Shown here piece after piece: positions 16,176 through 25,908 of a stretch of 64,000 nt of DNA. Location of the stretch: contig CP030277.1 in the NCBI GenBank assembly GCA_003330885.1, positions 1,550,001-1,614,000 on the forward strand, in the 5' to 3' direction. A program made the translations under genes and the position numbers. The DNA comes from Rhodobiaceae bacterium (lineage in GTDB: Bacteria; Pseudomonadota; Alphaproteobacteria; Parvibaculales; Parvibaculaceae). The notes beneath the pieces were generated by a model. The model was not told the origin of the DNA. It did not search any database and saw only the letters and a program-made list of their open reading frames with translations. How positions within the stretch are numbered: position 1 is the first letter of the stretch; each line of letters opens with the position of its first letter.

Positions 16176-16323
16176 CCCCACAGAAAGACAAAAGTCTTTC
16201 AACATCCATCAAACGCCTGCGCGGTGATCCGAATTCACTGCTAGCCGTCATCTTACAACCTCTGTTGCAAGCAATAAACTTTACAGACTTTGGATTTAAA
16301 GTTTTGTGCTTGTGAGGTGAAAG

Positions 16324-18471
16324 GTGAAGTTTGAGAAGCCTCAACACCTTCCAATTGGACAGGTTTTAAAGGCTGACATGATGTCGCGGGAAAACTCCAC
16401 CACCAACCTCCTTGGGTACAACCTGCTCGCGACAACAATTTTGATTGCCGTATTAGTGGTAGGATCATTTTTCGTCAGCAAAAGTGCGATCCATTCCCAG
16501 CATACGTTTGCAAATTACGCCAATGCAATTAGCGCGTTGCTTGAATCATTGCAGCATACAGAACTCAACCTGCTTACTGAAAGCCTCGACATTGCCGGGA
16601 AAGACGAACATTCCCCAAAGGCCCACTTTCACGAGAGCTTGAAAATATTTGCCACAATTCGCGCGCGTGATCCCGATGGCGAAGCACAGGAAGGCACCTC
16701 TTCAGGGAAAGAAACCAAACACGTGCCGCAAATTCACGACACGTTGAGTGTTCAAGAATCCGACATCCAGTCCATTATCGAGAAATTTGGACTTACAGAC
16801 GAAATGCCGGACGCACTAGCGGCTCTATGGGAGTCAGAGGTAAACCCGCTAAGCCAGACGAATACGGGAAACAACACAGACATCGCCAATGCAACTACCG
16901 AGCCACTCGAAGCACTCATTGGCCGAGCCATCATGGTCGCCGCACCAATTTTTTTGGACAAAACCTCGCCGGAAGAACGAGCAGATCGGGTTTTGCAATT
17001 CGAGACGCTCATGCATGCGCGCGTTGAACCACAGGCAAGAGAGATACTGGCCCAGTTACGTACGCTTACGAGAGAGAGCCAGGCTTGGTCCGAATCCGTC
17101 CTCCTTACGGTAGCTATAGTTGGCGTCGCTATAGTGGGTTTCATACTTTTTGGAATATTCCGACCACTTGAAAAACAAGTCGCTAGGGATAGAGAAAAAA
17201 TTCAAGCTGCAAGAAGAAAAGCTGAAGCAGCTGATCATGCAAAGTCAGAATTTCTCGCCAACATGAGCCACGAAATACGAACACCGATGAACGGTGTCTT
17301 AGGCATGGCTGAGCTGCTGCTCATGACCGAGGTGAATGCTGTTAAAAAAAATTATGCGCAAACCATATTGCAATCCGGCAACGCCCTACTAACAATCATC
17401 AATGACATTCTAGACTTCTCCAAAATCAACGACGGCAAGCTCGAACTTGACAGCGCTCCATTCAGCCTACGCTCTCTGGTTGCCGATGTGACGGCACTCG
17501 TACAACCAACGACCGACGCAAAAGATCTGGAATTCACATCTCGCATACATCCAAAATTGCCCGAACAATTCGTCGGTGACGCTGGACGCCTGAGACAGAT
17601 TCTTGTGAATTTCGTAGGCAACGCCGTGAAGTTCACCGACGAGGGGCATGTCACAATAAACATAACCGGGACAACCGACAGCGACCTTTCGCAGATAAGG
17701 ATAGAAGTTGAAGACACAGGTATTGGCATCCCCGAAGATCGCCTCAGTGCCATTTTCGAAAAATTCAACCAAGTAGACAATACAGGTTCGCGCGAGTTTG
17801 AAGGAACCGGGCTAGGCCTCACAATCTGTCGCATGTTAGTCGAAAAAATGGGGGGGTCTATTCAGGTCGAAAGTACGCTTGGGCACGGGTCAAGTTTCGC
17901 ATTTGAAATCGAGTTACCCGTTTACACTGGTGCGGGCACAGATTGCACCAGTGTCACCAAGACTTCTGACACCAAACTGGGAGCCTCTGAAAAGGCCATA
18001 CCAAGCGCATTTGAGACAGAACGCGAGTTTCCCCGTTTAGGTAATAGCCTCGAGGGAGACCACAGCGGTCACCGTGTCCTGGTGGTGGAAGACAATACCG
18101 TCAATCAGAAAGTCATCGGCGCGTTTCTTGAAAGCCTCAATATTAGCTTCACAATTGTAGAGAACGGCCATCAGGCATTGGTATTTTTGGACGAACATCA
18201 GCCCGATCTCGTATTCATGGACATGTCAATGCCAGTGATGAATGGAATAGACGCCACAGCTGAAATACGTCGCTGTGAAGAGACGACCGGGAGGCACACA
18301 ATTGTTGTCGGCCTTACAGCAAATGCAATCAAAGGCGATCGCGAGAAATGCATTGCAGCAGGTATGGACGACTATCTCTCCAAACCAATTGATCTGGCAA
18401 AACTAGACGCCTGTCTGCAAACCTGGCTGCAGCCACAGGAAGCATTATTGGACGAGCAAGCTGCAGGCTAA
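16324..18471 (+). CDS. Hybrid sensor histidine kinase with C-terminal receiver
   Basis: 715 residues: membrane helix at about 33-52, a roughly 200-residue periplasmic sensor region with no recognised domain, a second helix at about 259-280, then HisKA with [15 protein letters not shown] (phospho-acceptor His316) and an HATPase domain (N box [11 protein letters not shown]1 EDTGIGIP, G2 EFEGTGLGL). A receiver with VVEDN, Asp633 and the Lys of SKPID completes it. It should autophosphorylate and pass phosphate to its own receiver, then to an HPt protein. GTG 16324 has GAGG 6 bases upstream; ATG 16378 is the alternative. No partner regulator is adjacent. Codons are visibly more A/T-rich than in the genes on either side, which may mean later acquisition. 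Confidence 0.9.
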   Translation: MKFEKPQHLPIGQVLKADMMSRENSTTNLLGYNLLATTILIAVLVVGSFFVSKSAIHSQHTFANYANAISALLESLQHTELNLLTESLDIAGKDEHSPKAHFHESLKIFATIRARDPDGEAQEGTSSGKETKHVPQIHDTLSVQESDIQSIIEKFGLTDEMPDALAALWESEVNPLSQTNTGNNTDIANATTEPLEALIGRAIMVAAPIFLDKTSPEERADRVLQFETLMHARVEPQAREILAQLRTLTRESQAWSESVLLTVAIVGVAIVGFILFGIFRPLEKQVARDREKIQAARRKAEAADHAKSEFLANMSHEIRTPMNGVLGMAELLLMTEVNAVKKNYAQTILQSGNALLTIINDILDFSKINDGKLELDSAPFSLRSLVADVTALVQPTTDAKDLEFTSRIHPKLPEQFVGDAGRLRQILVNFVGNAVKFTDEGHVTINITGTTDSDLSQIRIEVEDTGIGIPEDRLSAIFEKFNQVDNTGSREFEGTGLGLTICRMLVEKMGGSIQVESTLGHGSSFAFEIELPVYTGAGTDCTSVTKTSDTKLGASEKAIPSAFETEREFPRLGNSLEGDHSGHRVLVVEDNTVNQKVIGAFLESLNISFTIVENGHQALVFLDEHQPDLVFMDMSMPVMNGIDATAEIRRCEETTGRHTIVVGLTANAIKGDREKCIAAGMDDYLSKPIDLAKLDACLQTWLQPQEALLDEQAAG

Positions 18472-18491
18472 TGCACAAAGCACCTGCAACC

Positions 18492-19313
18492 TCACACAGT
18501 CTCCAAACCAAACACCCGCCGAGCATTGCCACTGAGAAAGAGCTCCCTGCCCTCATCTGACAGGCCAAGCGCATCCAGATGTTTAAGACACCGGCTTGGG
18601 GAAAGCATCGGCCAGTTTGTGCCAAACATAACGCGTGACTGTCCAGGCCCCTTCATGAACTTCACAAAATCTTCCGGCAATCGGTGCACCGCATAAGCCG
18701 ATGTGTCTGCGTACAGGTTGGGATATTTGAGGCTGAGGGAGACCAGCTCATCAATCCACGGGAACCCGACATGTCCGCCGACTACTTTCAGATCAGGGAA
18801 GTCCAGCAGCACATCGTCCAGATAGGGAATGAGGCGGCCTGGTTCTGAACGGCAAAGCGGTCCCGTATGTCCAATCTGCGTACAAAAGGGCACACCTGCT
18901 TCAACGCACGCCACATAGATTGGATAAAACCGCCGATCATTTGGCGGCAGGTCCAACAGCCACGGAACGAGACGCACGCCGACAAAGCGCTCGCCATCCA
19001 CCCAACGGCGGATCTCACGGACGGCTTCGACGGGATTGTTGATATCAACGGTCGCCAATCCGCGAAACCTGTCTGGCGCCGCATCAATCGATTCCGCAAC
19101 CTCTTCATTGCTGATCAAAGACCCTTCCGGTCCCTGCCAAGCAGATAGGAACATAATATCTACATCTGCCGCATCCATCGCGGCGAGGGTTCCGGCAACA
19201 TCTGGCGTCGACCGATCACCAGGCCGTCCTGTCCACCGCAACAGCGTGTCCATCCACGGTCGGTCCGCCATGCGTTGAGTCGTTATCTGAGACCAAACAT
19301 CTATCGCACCCAT
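18492..19313 (-). CDS. Amidohydrolase-2 family metal-dependent hydrolase
   Basis: A 273-residue TIM-barrel hydrolase of the amidohydrolase-related group (ACMSD / gamma-resorcylate decarboxylase relatives). Visible pieces: AIDVWSQ at the N-terminus where family members have a D-x-H or H-x-H, QIGHTGPL (His), GGHVGFPWIDE (His), and MFGTNWPML, where the metal-binding Asp expected as GTDxP is Asn. The missing N-terminal HxH and the Asn raise doubt about a normal metal site. ATG 19313 is preferred over 19319 because GGAG lies 7 bases upstream. Divergent from a marR-MFS pair across a 79-base region with a perfect palindrome, so probably under the same regulator. Confidence 0.8.
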   Translation of the reverse strand: MGAIDVWSQITTQRMADRPWMDTLLRWTGRPGDRSTPDVAGTLAAMDAADVDIMFLSAWQGPEGSLISNEEVAESIDAAPDRFRGLATVDINNPVEAVREIRRWVDGERFVGVRLVPWLLDLPPNDRRFYPIYVACVEAGVPFCTQIGHTGPLCRSEPGRLIPYLDDVLLDFPDLKVVGGHVGFPWIDELVSLSLKYPNLYADTSAYAVHRLPEDFVKFMKGPGQSRVMFGTNWPMLSPSRCLKHLDALGLSDEGRELFLSGNARRVFGLETV

Positions 19314-19328
19314 TTGCATTCTCCATTT

Positions 19329-19344
19329 ACTTCACTAGTGAAGT
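19329..19344. promoter_or_regulatory. Perfect 16-bp palindrome, candidate MarR operator
   Basis: ACTTCACTAGTGAAGT is its own reverse complement. It lies in the only space between the divergent amidohydrolase and marR genes, 16 bases from the amidohydrolase ATG and 48 from the marR ATG. Dyads of this length are typical MarR-dimer sites; the assignment is by position. Confidence 0.75.
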
Positions 19345-19392
19345 TTATATAGGAAAGTTGGGCGATCCTGACAAGGGGTTTATGATAGCGGC

Positions 19393-19827
19393 ATGTCAGC
19401 ACATGAAGAACGACTCTATTTCCTGCTACAGGTCGCAGCTCACCGCCTAAAAACCGAAGCAGACAATGTATTGATGGATGTCGCCGGCCTCACCACCGCG
19501 CAGGTCGCAGTCCTCAACCTCATCGCCTCATCTACACAAGTGAGGCAAAGGGATCTCGCTCGACGCCTTAAACAAAACGAGTCAGCCATCACCGCTATGA
19601 TAACGCGGTTGACCAAAGCTGACCTTGTTGCCCGCCGCCGCAGCGACACCGACGCGCGCACCTGGTTACTGGAACTGACAGACAATGGAAAGAAAACGCT
19701 GAAACGCGCAGAAAAACCTTTTAGGGACATCAATGCGCGTTTGGACGAAGCATTGGGAACAAAAGCCACCGCAGACATGGCCAAACACCTCGCTGCGATC
19801 ACTGAGGAATTCTCAAAAGGCGACTAA
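19393..19827 (+). CDS. MarR-family transcriptional regulator
   Basis: 144 residues with the MarR winged helix: helix-turn-helix in QVRQRDLARRLKQNESAITAMITRLTKADLVARR (about 53-87) and a wing RRRSDTDARTWLLELTDNG. MarR dimers usually repress nearby genes and release DNA on binding small phenolic or lipophilic ligands. It is followed 35 bases later by an MFS transporter on the same strand and is divergent from an amidohydrolase. The palindrome at 19329-19344 lies between them and could control both directions. Confidence 0.92.
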   Translation: MSAHEERLYFLLQVAAHRLKTEADNVLMDVAGLTTAQVAVLNLIASSTQVRQRDLARRLKQNESAITAMITRLTKADLVARRRSDTDARTWLLELTDNGKKTLKRAEKPFRDINARLDEALGTKATADMAKHLAAITEEFSKGD

Positions 19828-19862
19828 CGTCCTTCCCCCCTCCAAAATCAAAAAGGTTGAGT

Positions 19863-21089
19863 ATGTCAACGGCTACCCCTGAGCCTAATGAGTCCAATAA
19901 AGACACGGCCAAACATCTGAGCAAAGCAAAGCTATACATGCTGGCGCTCGCCAGCGCGGTGGTTACTGCCAACGCCTACTACATTCACCCAATCATCGCC
20001 CGTGTCGCAGAGGACTTCAGTGTAAGCGCTGCCATGATTGGAGCGGTGCCTGCTCTCAACCAAATCGCTCTGGCGCTCGGCATACTTCTTCTGTTGCCGC
20101 TCGGCGATCGGGTAAGCAATAGACGGCTCACTTCAATATTCGTCGCCGGACAATTCTGCGGCATCCTCGCCATGGCCCTAGTGCAGGATTTCAGGCTGTT
20201 CATCGCAGGCTCAACAATCCTCGGATTTTTCACCATCGCGCCCTATCTGCTTCCAGCCTACGTGTCGAAGCGCGTCAAACCGTCTGAGCTCGGCCATGCT
20301 ACTGGCATTCTGACCGCAGGTATTATCGGCGGCATCCTCCTGGCGCGGGCAGGCGCCGGGTTTCTAGGTGAGAACTTTGGCTGGCGCACAATTTATTTTG
20401 TCGCTGCAACGCTGATGTTGATCGTCTCCATCGCCCTCCCTTTCATCATGGAAGAACGCGAACATCAAACATCGGCGCGTCAGTCCTACGGAAAATTGAT
20501 CTTTTCCATCCTCCCGATCATCAAGGCGCACCCGGACATTATTCGCGCCGGCGCCATCCAGGCGTTGAGTTTCGGCATTTTTCTAGCTGTCTGGTTAGGA
20601 CTGGGGCTTCACCTAACCAGCCCCGAAATGGGCTATGGCGTCGACACGGTGGGGTTTCTCGCCGCAATTTCAGCTCTCAATCTAGTGACCACGCCGCGCA
20701 TGGGGGCATGGGCTGACAAGGTCGGTGCCTATAAAGCCCGTACCATCCTCGCAGCAATACAGCTGGCGGGCGTAGCCTCGCTTTTTGTATTTGGCAACAA
20801 CCTCTGGCTTCTCATGATCCCACTGATCACGATGAATCTTGTAGGCCCCGTCATCGACATTACCGGACGCATGACTTTCCTCAACCAGGACGCAGCGGTA
20901 AGAACCCGACTGATGACCGTCTACATTTTTCTGATGTTCCTGGGCGGCGGCATGGCCAGCTGGGCAGGCACCGTCGCCTATGACTGGGCCGGTTGGACCG
21001 GCAATGTCACCTTCGCGTTCGTTATGTCCGTCCTAGTGCTCTCTCTATCAGCGTGGAGCTATAGAAAGAAAGACGGACATTCAAAATAG
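19863..21089 (+). CDS. MFS transporter, drug/aromatic efflux type
   Basis: A 408-residue, 12-helix major facilitator. The loop 2-3 motif is LGDRVSNRRLT, helix 4/5 carries GILTAGIIGGILLARAGAGFLG, resembling motif C of drug antiporters, and FGWRTIYFVAA follows. The 14-helix group is excluded by length. The start is ATG 19863 (MSTATPEP); an in-frame TTG two codons upstream is less likely. Co-directional with marR, which suggests ligand-induced efflux or uptake of the compound that the divergent amidohydrolase handles. Confidence 0.88.
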   Translation: MSTATPEPNESNKDTAKHLSKAKLYMLALASAVVTANAYYIHPIIARVAEDFSVSAAMIGAVPALNQIALALGILLLLPLGDRVSNRRLTSIFVAGQFCGILAMALVQDFRLFIAGSTILGFFTIAPYLLPAYVSKRVKPSELGHATGILTAGIIGGILLARAGAGFLGENFGWRTIYFVAATLMLIVSIALPFIMEEREHQTSARQSYGKLIFSILPIIKAHPDIIRAGAIQALSFGIFLAVWLGLGLHLTSPEMGYGVDTVGFLAAISALNLVTTPRMGAWADKVGAYKARTILAAIQLAGVASLFVFGNNLWLLMIPLITMNLVGPVIDITGRMTFLNQDAAVRTRLMTVYIFLMFLGGGMASWAGTVAYDWAGWTGNVTFAFVMSVLVLSLSAWSYRKKDGHSK

Positions 21090-21118
21090 AGGGCCGAATT
21101 GGGTAGGCCACCTCTATT
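21085..21118. terminator. Hairpin holding the stop codons of two convergent genes
   Basis: AATAGAGG (21085-21092) pairs with CCTCTATT (21111-21118), with GCC/GGC inside. The MFS TAG and the DUF3604 stop both lie in the stem. The minus transcript continues with TTTTG, so it can serve as a terminator for the DUF3604 gene. Confidence 0.5.
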
Positions 21119-23033
21119 GACCGCCCACCCAGATAGGAGAAGACCAGGCCATTTCCGTGCTCGTGCTCGGCAGGTCTTCAGGCGGCGTTTCACCCAACCG
21201 CAACGCATCATAGGTAGACCAACGACAGGTCGGGTTCTGAATCACACGGGCGTAGTAAAACGCGCGCTGACCCGCATCATAATCAGGGTCTTGCCAAACA
21301 GTTTGTAGAAGCTGCGCGCCATTATCCGCGTCGAAAGCACAATTTGTGAGATCAACGGCCGCATCGGTGGCAGGACATCGTCCAGTCGTTTCATCGACAA
21401 CGCGTCCATTGCTGCACGCAACGTCAAAGACCACCTCATTCACATCCCCATCTTCTACCCAGCCTTTGATGATCTGCACGCGATCTAACGGCGCATTTAA
21501 AGGATCCTGCAAAGCATGCACGTAAAATGCAGGCGTCTCGCCTTCAGTTGGCCGCAGCATGCCACCCATTGGCACGCCCTGCTGGTAGGCAATCTCAACC
21601 GGGTTCTCCGCTACGAGTAAACTGTCTTCATAAGCGGGTCCGCCGAAGAAACGCAGACGAATACGTGTACCACTGGTGGCATAAACTTCCTTACGCTCCA
21701 TTGCATCAAACAGAGCATCACGGGTGTTCTCGCGCGCCCAAACCACAGCAAGTCCACCAGGGTTTTGGACCGTGGCTGCAGCACCACCCCGCAGGCCGCG
21801 AAGACGCAGGTTCGCAGTCCCCGTAAACAGTGCTGCAGAACCCCGAAAATCATACTCCTCGGCATTACCGGGATTGGAATTATGCGTGTCCGTGCTGCCG
21901 ATCATCCCAAAGTCGAGCGGGTTAAATCCCAACTCTTCTTCAAGTTTCAGTCCTAGCTTGAGGCCATCTCTCGCCATAGACGTCGGGTGAATACATTGCG
22001 TCTTCTGACCTTCTGCACAGGGAGGCAAAAACTGCTCAAAGCCGCATTCTTCGTCGGTGGCACCAAAACCCAGACTGCATTCCGAGTTACCCTTGATCTG
22101 AAAAATCTCTACCAGCGGCTCGACCTCATCCCGCAACTTCCAATCATCCGCAGTGTACGCATCACCATCAATCGTGTGGCTCGCAAAGGCCAACCCCCAG
22201 GACTTGTTCGGATTGTGCGGAATTGTGATGAAATCACATGGTGCTTCACAGTCTGCAGAGATCATGTTCCAAAGATTGATCTCTGTTAGCGCATCAAACG
22301 CAGAAATCGCGCGTGTCGGCACCGTATCGTTTCGGAAGATGACATTTCGGTGGATCTTGCCCCTATCAGGCAAAGGCGGTGAATATTCATAAGCGGCAAA
22401 GGTCGTAAAACGACCCGGCTCATTGTGGCGCTCCGCAGCGGCCACGATCTGAGCCCAGGTCGAACGAGCTTGCTCATCCCCGATCGCATTATCGGCACCT
22501 CCTAGGTTCTCAGGTGGCCGTTTTTCACCAGATTCCCTAAGATCAAGAAAGAAATTGGGGTTAGGTGATTCAAAGCGCCGACACAGATTCATAAAATCAT
22601 CCGAGACCGCTTCCCCTGCACATGTTTCAAACAGACCAAAACCCTCTGCATGGTCCGTGACTGCCGCAAAGTCGAGAGGCATCGAGAGTTGAATTCGCTC
22701 ACCAGAGGCGGTTTCGAAAGCATTACCCTTAGCAATCCGATAGGCGTCGTCGACAGACAGCCGGTTGCCAAAAATGTAAGAGTCAAACGACAAAGCTGAA
22801 TGGGAATGCAGATCCCCGAAATACGCATTGTTCAAAGGATTGGAAGGAGGATATGTCGCAGGTTGCGGCGCTGGGCGCGTAAACGCCTCTTCATTCTGAG
22901 CCGCTACCTCTGCCTCGATTTGCTGTTGCCGCTCTTCGGTAAAGAGCGGCGCGTTCAGTTGATGTTGAACATAGAAATAGGCAGAAAAACCTGCCACAAC
23001 CACCAGCACTCCGGCCCCATAAATCCAGCGCAT
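21114..23033 (-). CDS. DUF3604 family protein, membrane-anchored
   Basis: 639 residues. A single N-terminal hydrophobic helix (WIYGAGVLVVVAGFSAYFYV) anchors or exports it. The rest is a DUF3604 (PHP-like) domain starting at AYFGDLHSHSALSFDSY, where the HxH pair resembles PHP/metallophosphoesterase metal ligands. Further candidate ligands are in AVTDHAEGFG, TIPHNPNKSWG and GSTDTHNSNPG. About eight cysteines in the second half (for example CAPPC-like clusters CGFEQFLPPC, CSNGR, NPTCRW) suggest periplasmic disulfides. ATG 23033 follows GGGGGA; GTG 23048 is the alternative. The reaction of this family is not established; a hydrolase using metal is inferred. Confidence 0.8.
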   Translation of the reverse strand: MRWIYGAGVLVVVAGFSAYFYVQHQLNAPLFTEERQQQIEAEVAAQNEEAFTRPAPQPATYPPSNPLNNAYFGDLHSHSALSFDSYIFGNRLSVDDAYRIAKGNAFETASGERIQLSMPLDFAAVTDHAEGFGLFETCAGEAVSDDFMNLCRRFESPNPNFFLDLRESGEKRPPENLGGADNAIGDEQARSTWAQIVAAAERHNEPGRFTTFAAYEYSPPLPDRGKIHRNVIFRNDTVPTRAISAFDALTEINLWNMISADCEAPCDFITIPHNPNKSWGLAFASHTIDGDAYTADDWKLRDEVEPLVEIFQIKGNSECSLGFGATDEECGFEQFLPPCAEGQKTQCIHPTSMARDGLKLGLKLEEELGFNPLDFGMIGSTDTHNSNPGNAEEYDFRGSAALFTGTANLRLRGLRGGAAATVQNPGGLAVVWARENTRDALFDAMERKEVYATSGTRIRLRFFGGPAYEDSLLVAENPVEIAYQQGVPMGGMLRPTEGETPAFYVHALQDPLNAPLDRVQIIKGWVEDGDVNEVVFDVACSNGRVVDETTGRCPATDAAVDLTNCAFDADNGAQLLQTVWQDPDYDAGQRAFYYARVIQNPTCRWSTYDALRLGETPPEDLPSTSTEMAWSSPIWVGGQ

Positions 23034-23123
23034 CGCGTTCCCCCGCACATTCCATAGGTTTGAGGAGCACTATACACAAAAATCACTCAGGAACTGCACC
23101 CGAGCGTCAGGCCGCAGAGTGAC

Positions 23124-23153
23124 AGCCTCTGATTTGGTCAAAAATCAGAGGCT
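23124..23153 (-). terminator. 12-bp perfect hairpin overlapping the kinase stop codon
   Basis: AGCCTCTGATTT (23124-23135) and AAATCAGAGGCT (23142-23153) form a perfect stem with a 6-base loop. The TGA of the histidine kinase gene (23145-23147) is in the stem. No T-run follows on either strand, so it may act as a processing or stability structure, not as an intrinsic terminator. Confidence 0.5.
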
Positions 23154-24950
23154 GGAAACTTCCTGAGCGTCGGCGTCCGCTGCAACGGCAGTCGACGGGC
23201 TATCGTTCCAGAAATCAAAGCCGGTCACCCGCATGATCTCTTGCAACAACAGCTCGAGATCGACAGGTTTGGAGACGTACCCATCCATCCCTGCCTCAAT
23301 ATAGGTTTCTCGGTCACCTTGCATTGCATTCGCAGTAAGCGCAATCACCGGTGTGTTTGACCAGGTTTCTGCAGAATCTCGGATCTTTTTCGTCGCTTGA
23401 ACACCATCAAGGACAGGCATTTGAACGTCCATGAGAACAGCGTCAAAGCTTTCCTCGCTGAGCATGCGAACAGCTTCCTCACCGTTTTCCACGCAGATCA
23501 AATCAACCTCAAACGGCAACAGACAAGCCCGGATAACCTGCTGGTTCACATGACTGTCCTCTGCCAGCAGAATAGATAGGTGGGTCGTCGAAGGAAGTTC
23601 AGTACAAACCTCGCCTCGTCCTCGGGAACCAGCGCCCGTCTTCCCTGATCCGCAGACGTTTTTTGCGACCGTCCTTTGCAGAGGAATTTCAAACCAAAAC
23701 AGGCTTCCCGTCGCACCATCGCTGACCACACCGATGCGACCAGCCATCAGTTCAGTCAACTGTTTGCAGATTGAAAGGCCCAGACCCGTCCCGCCAAACT
23801 GGCGTGTTGTGGTCGCCTGTGCCTGAGTGAATCGTTCAAAAATATGTTGCTGAAGATGGTCTGGAACACCAATGCCATCATCCTCGACCTCAAACCGAAG
23901 CACTTCGCGACCGCCCTTGGTGCGCTTTTTGACGGATACATGGACATGCCCTCCCCCGCCAACAAACTTCACCGCGTTTCCGACCAGGTTTATCAAAATC
24001 TGTTTCAAACGCGTGGGGTCGCCAATGATCTCCGTCGGCAAGTCTTCTTCCAGATGAACCTTGATCTCTGTGTCTTTTTCCTCGGCAGCGCCTGTGAAGG
24101 TCTCCGCCGACATGGTCACAAGTTCTGTAAGATCGATATTGATCGTTTCCAACGTCAGCTGGCCAGCTTCCAGTTTCGACATGTCCAGAGTGTCATTGAG
24201 CAAAACCATCAGATGCTCTGCAGAAGACAGGGCAAGTTTCGCTTGATGTCGTTGCTCCTCACTAAGCGGCGACTTAAGGAGCAATTGCAACATGCCGGTC
24301 ACCCCATTCATGGGTGTACGGATCTCATGTGACATGTTGGCCAGAAAGTCAGACTTCGCCCTCGCCGCCTCCTCCGCTTTGCGGAGGCTCTTTTGGGTTT
24401 CCAACGCATGATTTGCTACCTGGCGGGCAAACACAACAGATAGAAACAGGGCGGCGCTGATGAGAAACACCAGCATCACCGTGTGCGCGACACGAACATT
24501 GTGAGGGTCTAATGGGTTATCTGGGATGAAGCCCATCTCATCGATGGTGTAGAGACCGACGACTGAGAAAATACTTACCGCACCAAAAAAGAGAGATGAT
24601 CTTGTTCCAAGGAAATAGGCCGCTCCCAACGGGGCGATAATAAAGAGCGCCGCAATACTGCCGTCAACGCCACCTGTTGCAAAGGAGGCAAGAGCGCTGA
24701 GCACGATCAACGTCGACATCAAAATCCAAGCAGGCAGGCGAACATCTGCGCGGAACATTGACCAGACACCGAGCGCAATCAGGACACATCCCGATACCGA
24801 CGCAGCAATGATGCCAAGCCGTATCTGACCATGAACGAGATAGGCGAGTATCGTCTGCGCAAAAATCAACGCCGCAAGACCGAAAGCCACCGTCCGAAAA
24901 ACGCCGTTTAGGGTGGTCTGGTCGAGATTACCCATTTCGTCTGATTGCAT
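23145..24950 (-). CDS. Hybrid sensor histidine kinase with multi-helix membrane domain
   Basis: 601 residues from ATG 24950 (MQSDEMGN). About six membrane helices fill residues 17-178 with almost no periplasmic loop, a MASE-like integral sensor. A short linker leads to HisKA with [15 protein letters not shown] (His208), HATPase ([28 protein letters not shown]) and a receiver with [10 protein letters not shown], Asp508 (DVQMP) and SKPVD. A longer frame to 25025 exists but gives a polar, unlikely N-terminus. Similar in kinase and receiver part to the kinase at 16324 but with a different sensor. No cognate regulator adjacent. Confidence 0.9.
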   Translation of the reverse strand: MQSDEMGNLDQTTLNGVFRTVAFGLAALIFAQTILAYLVHGQIRLGIIAASVSGCVLIALGVWSMFRADVRLPAWILMSTLIVLSALASFATGGVDGSIAALFIIAPLGAAYFLGTRSSLFFGAVSIFSVVGLYTIDEMGFIPDNPLDPHNVRVAHTVMLVFLISAALFLSVVFARQVANHALETQKSLRKAEEAARAKSDFLANMSHEIRTPMNGVTGMLQLLLKSPLSEEQRHQAKLALSSAEHLMVLLNDTLDMSKLEAGQLTLETINIDLTELVTMSAETFTGAAEEKDTEIKVHLEEDLPTEIIGDPTRLKQILINLVGNAVKFVGGGGHVHVSVKKRTKGGREVLRFEVEDDGIGVPDHLQQHIFERFTQAQATTTRQFGGTGLGLSICKQLTELMAGRIGVVSDGATGSLFWFEIPLQRTVAKNVCGSGKTGAGSRGRGEVCTELPSTTHLSILLAEDSHVNQQVIRACLLPFEVDLICVENGEEAVRMLSEESFDAVLMDVQMPVLDGVQATKKIRDSAETWSNTPVIALTANAMQGDRETYIEAGMDGYVSKPVDLELLLQEIMRVTGFDFWNDSPSTAVAADADAQEVSSL

Positions 24951-25068
24951 CGGGGCCTCGCACTCACGAGAGGGTCCGACGAGACCCTCGGCATGGAAGA
25001 ATGATGCCCATGCCGGTCTAAACATTTGGTTATATAAACTGTTTATTTTATCAAAAAGAAGCAGGAAA

Positions 25069-25155
25069 TGGTGGCCCCACCCGGACTTGAACCGGGAAGC
25101 CCTTACGGGCGACAGATTTTAAGTCTGCTGCGTATACCAATTTCGCCATGGGGCC
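25069..25155 (-). tRNA. tRNA-Leu (anticodon UAA)
   Basis: On the minus strand a complete class II tRNA of 87 bases including an encoded CCA (25069-25071). Acceptor GGCCCCA pairs with TGGGGCC. The anticodon loop is CTTAAAA with anticodon TAA. The long variable arm has stem TCGCCC/GGGCTT-like pairing, and the T-arm GGTTCAAGTCC is normal. Reads UUA (and UUG) codons. Confidence 0.96.
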
Positions 25156-25305
25156 ACATGGAGATATCCGTGCCAGGGCACAGGCGACTCAAAAGTCATC
25201 TAGGCGGCGCCACCTTAATGCGGCCAGGACGGTTTGGGAACACTCCTGGTGAATGGTCCTATTCCGCCGAAATGGCGACAAACTGGCCCGGCGGTCGGGG
25301 CAAAA

Positions 25306-25335
25306 GGTTGACATAATCAACAATCGGGGAATATT
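25306..25335 (+). promoter_or_regulatory. Promoter of marR with overlapping GTTG-N7-CAAC operator
   Basis: TTGACA at 25308-25313 and AATATT at 25330-25335 (16-base spacing) look like a housekeeping promoter. The dyad GGTTG-ACATAAT-CAACA at 25306-25322 covers the -35 box and matches the two sites before the MAPEG gene, suggesting autorepression. Confidence 0.6.
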
Positions 25336-25393
25336 GGGTTTGAGCTCTCCGCGCTTAAGATCCCTCAGCGTTGGCAGTCTCTCAAAGGAGCAA

Positions 25394-25864
25394 TTGGGCA
25401 ATCAGTGCCTTGCAGATCAAATGATAAAACGCCCCCAAATTAATGCCGAAAAGACGATCGGCGTCGCATTGCATCAGGCGAGCTACCTTTTCAAAACCGC
25501 CATGCGGTCTGCCTTTCAAGCCGAAGGCCATGATGCAACACCGGAAGAATTCGTAACTCTGATGCTCCTGCCGGAAACAGGCATTGACCATGGCGACCTT
25601 GTTATAAAACTCAAAAAAGAGAAGACAAACGTCGCCAGGCTCCTTGCGCGCATGGAGGGCAAGGGATGGATAAAGCGCGCCGTCCACGCGCAAAGCGGGC
25701 GACAGCTAACTATTTCCATAACACCGCTAGGCGCCAAGACCCGGCAGCACCTTCTCCCAATTGTTCAAAAAGTGGCAACCAGAGCCTTGGACGGCACCAA
25801 AGACGCGGACGTTGAGACGACGCGCCGCACACTCACAAGATTTGCCAACAATCTGATGACCTAG
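25394..25864 (+). CDS. MarR-family transcriptional regulator
   Basis: A winged-helix MarR protein, 156 residues from TTG 25394 or 147 from ATG 25421 (MIKRPQINAE). TTG is preferred because AAAGGAG lies just upstream of it, while the ATG has no ribosome binding site. The HTH is around ETGIDHGDLVIKLKKEKTNVARLLARMEGKGWIKR, with a wing VHAQSGRQLTISITPLG. It is followed after 127 bases by a MAPEG gene and an RND exporter gene. Its own promoter and the MAPEG leader carry the same TGTTG-N7-CAACA dyad, so it is the obvious regulator of both. Confidence 0.88.
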   Translation: MGNQCLADQMIKRPQINAEKTIGVALHQASYLFKTAMRSAFQAEGHDATPEEFVTLMLLPETGIDHGDLVIKLKKEKTNVARLLARMEGKGWIKRAVHAQSGRQLTISITPLGAKTRQHLLPIVQKVATRALDGTKDADVETTRRTLTRFANNLMT

Positions 25865-25908
25865 ATCAGCCCACGTCAAAGACGCTGCAAAACCCGACCA
25901 AATTTAAT

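Noticed and set aside
25021-25068. tRNA-Leu as an integration site for a genomic island
   Set aside because: No integrase gene, no direct repeat of the tRNA 3' end and no mobile genes were seen nearby.
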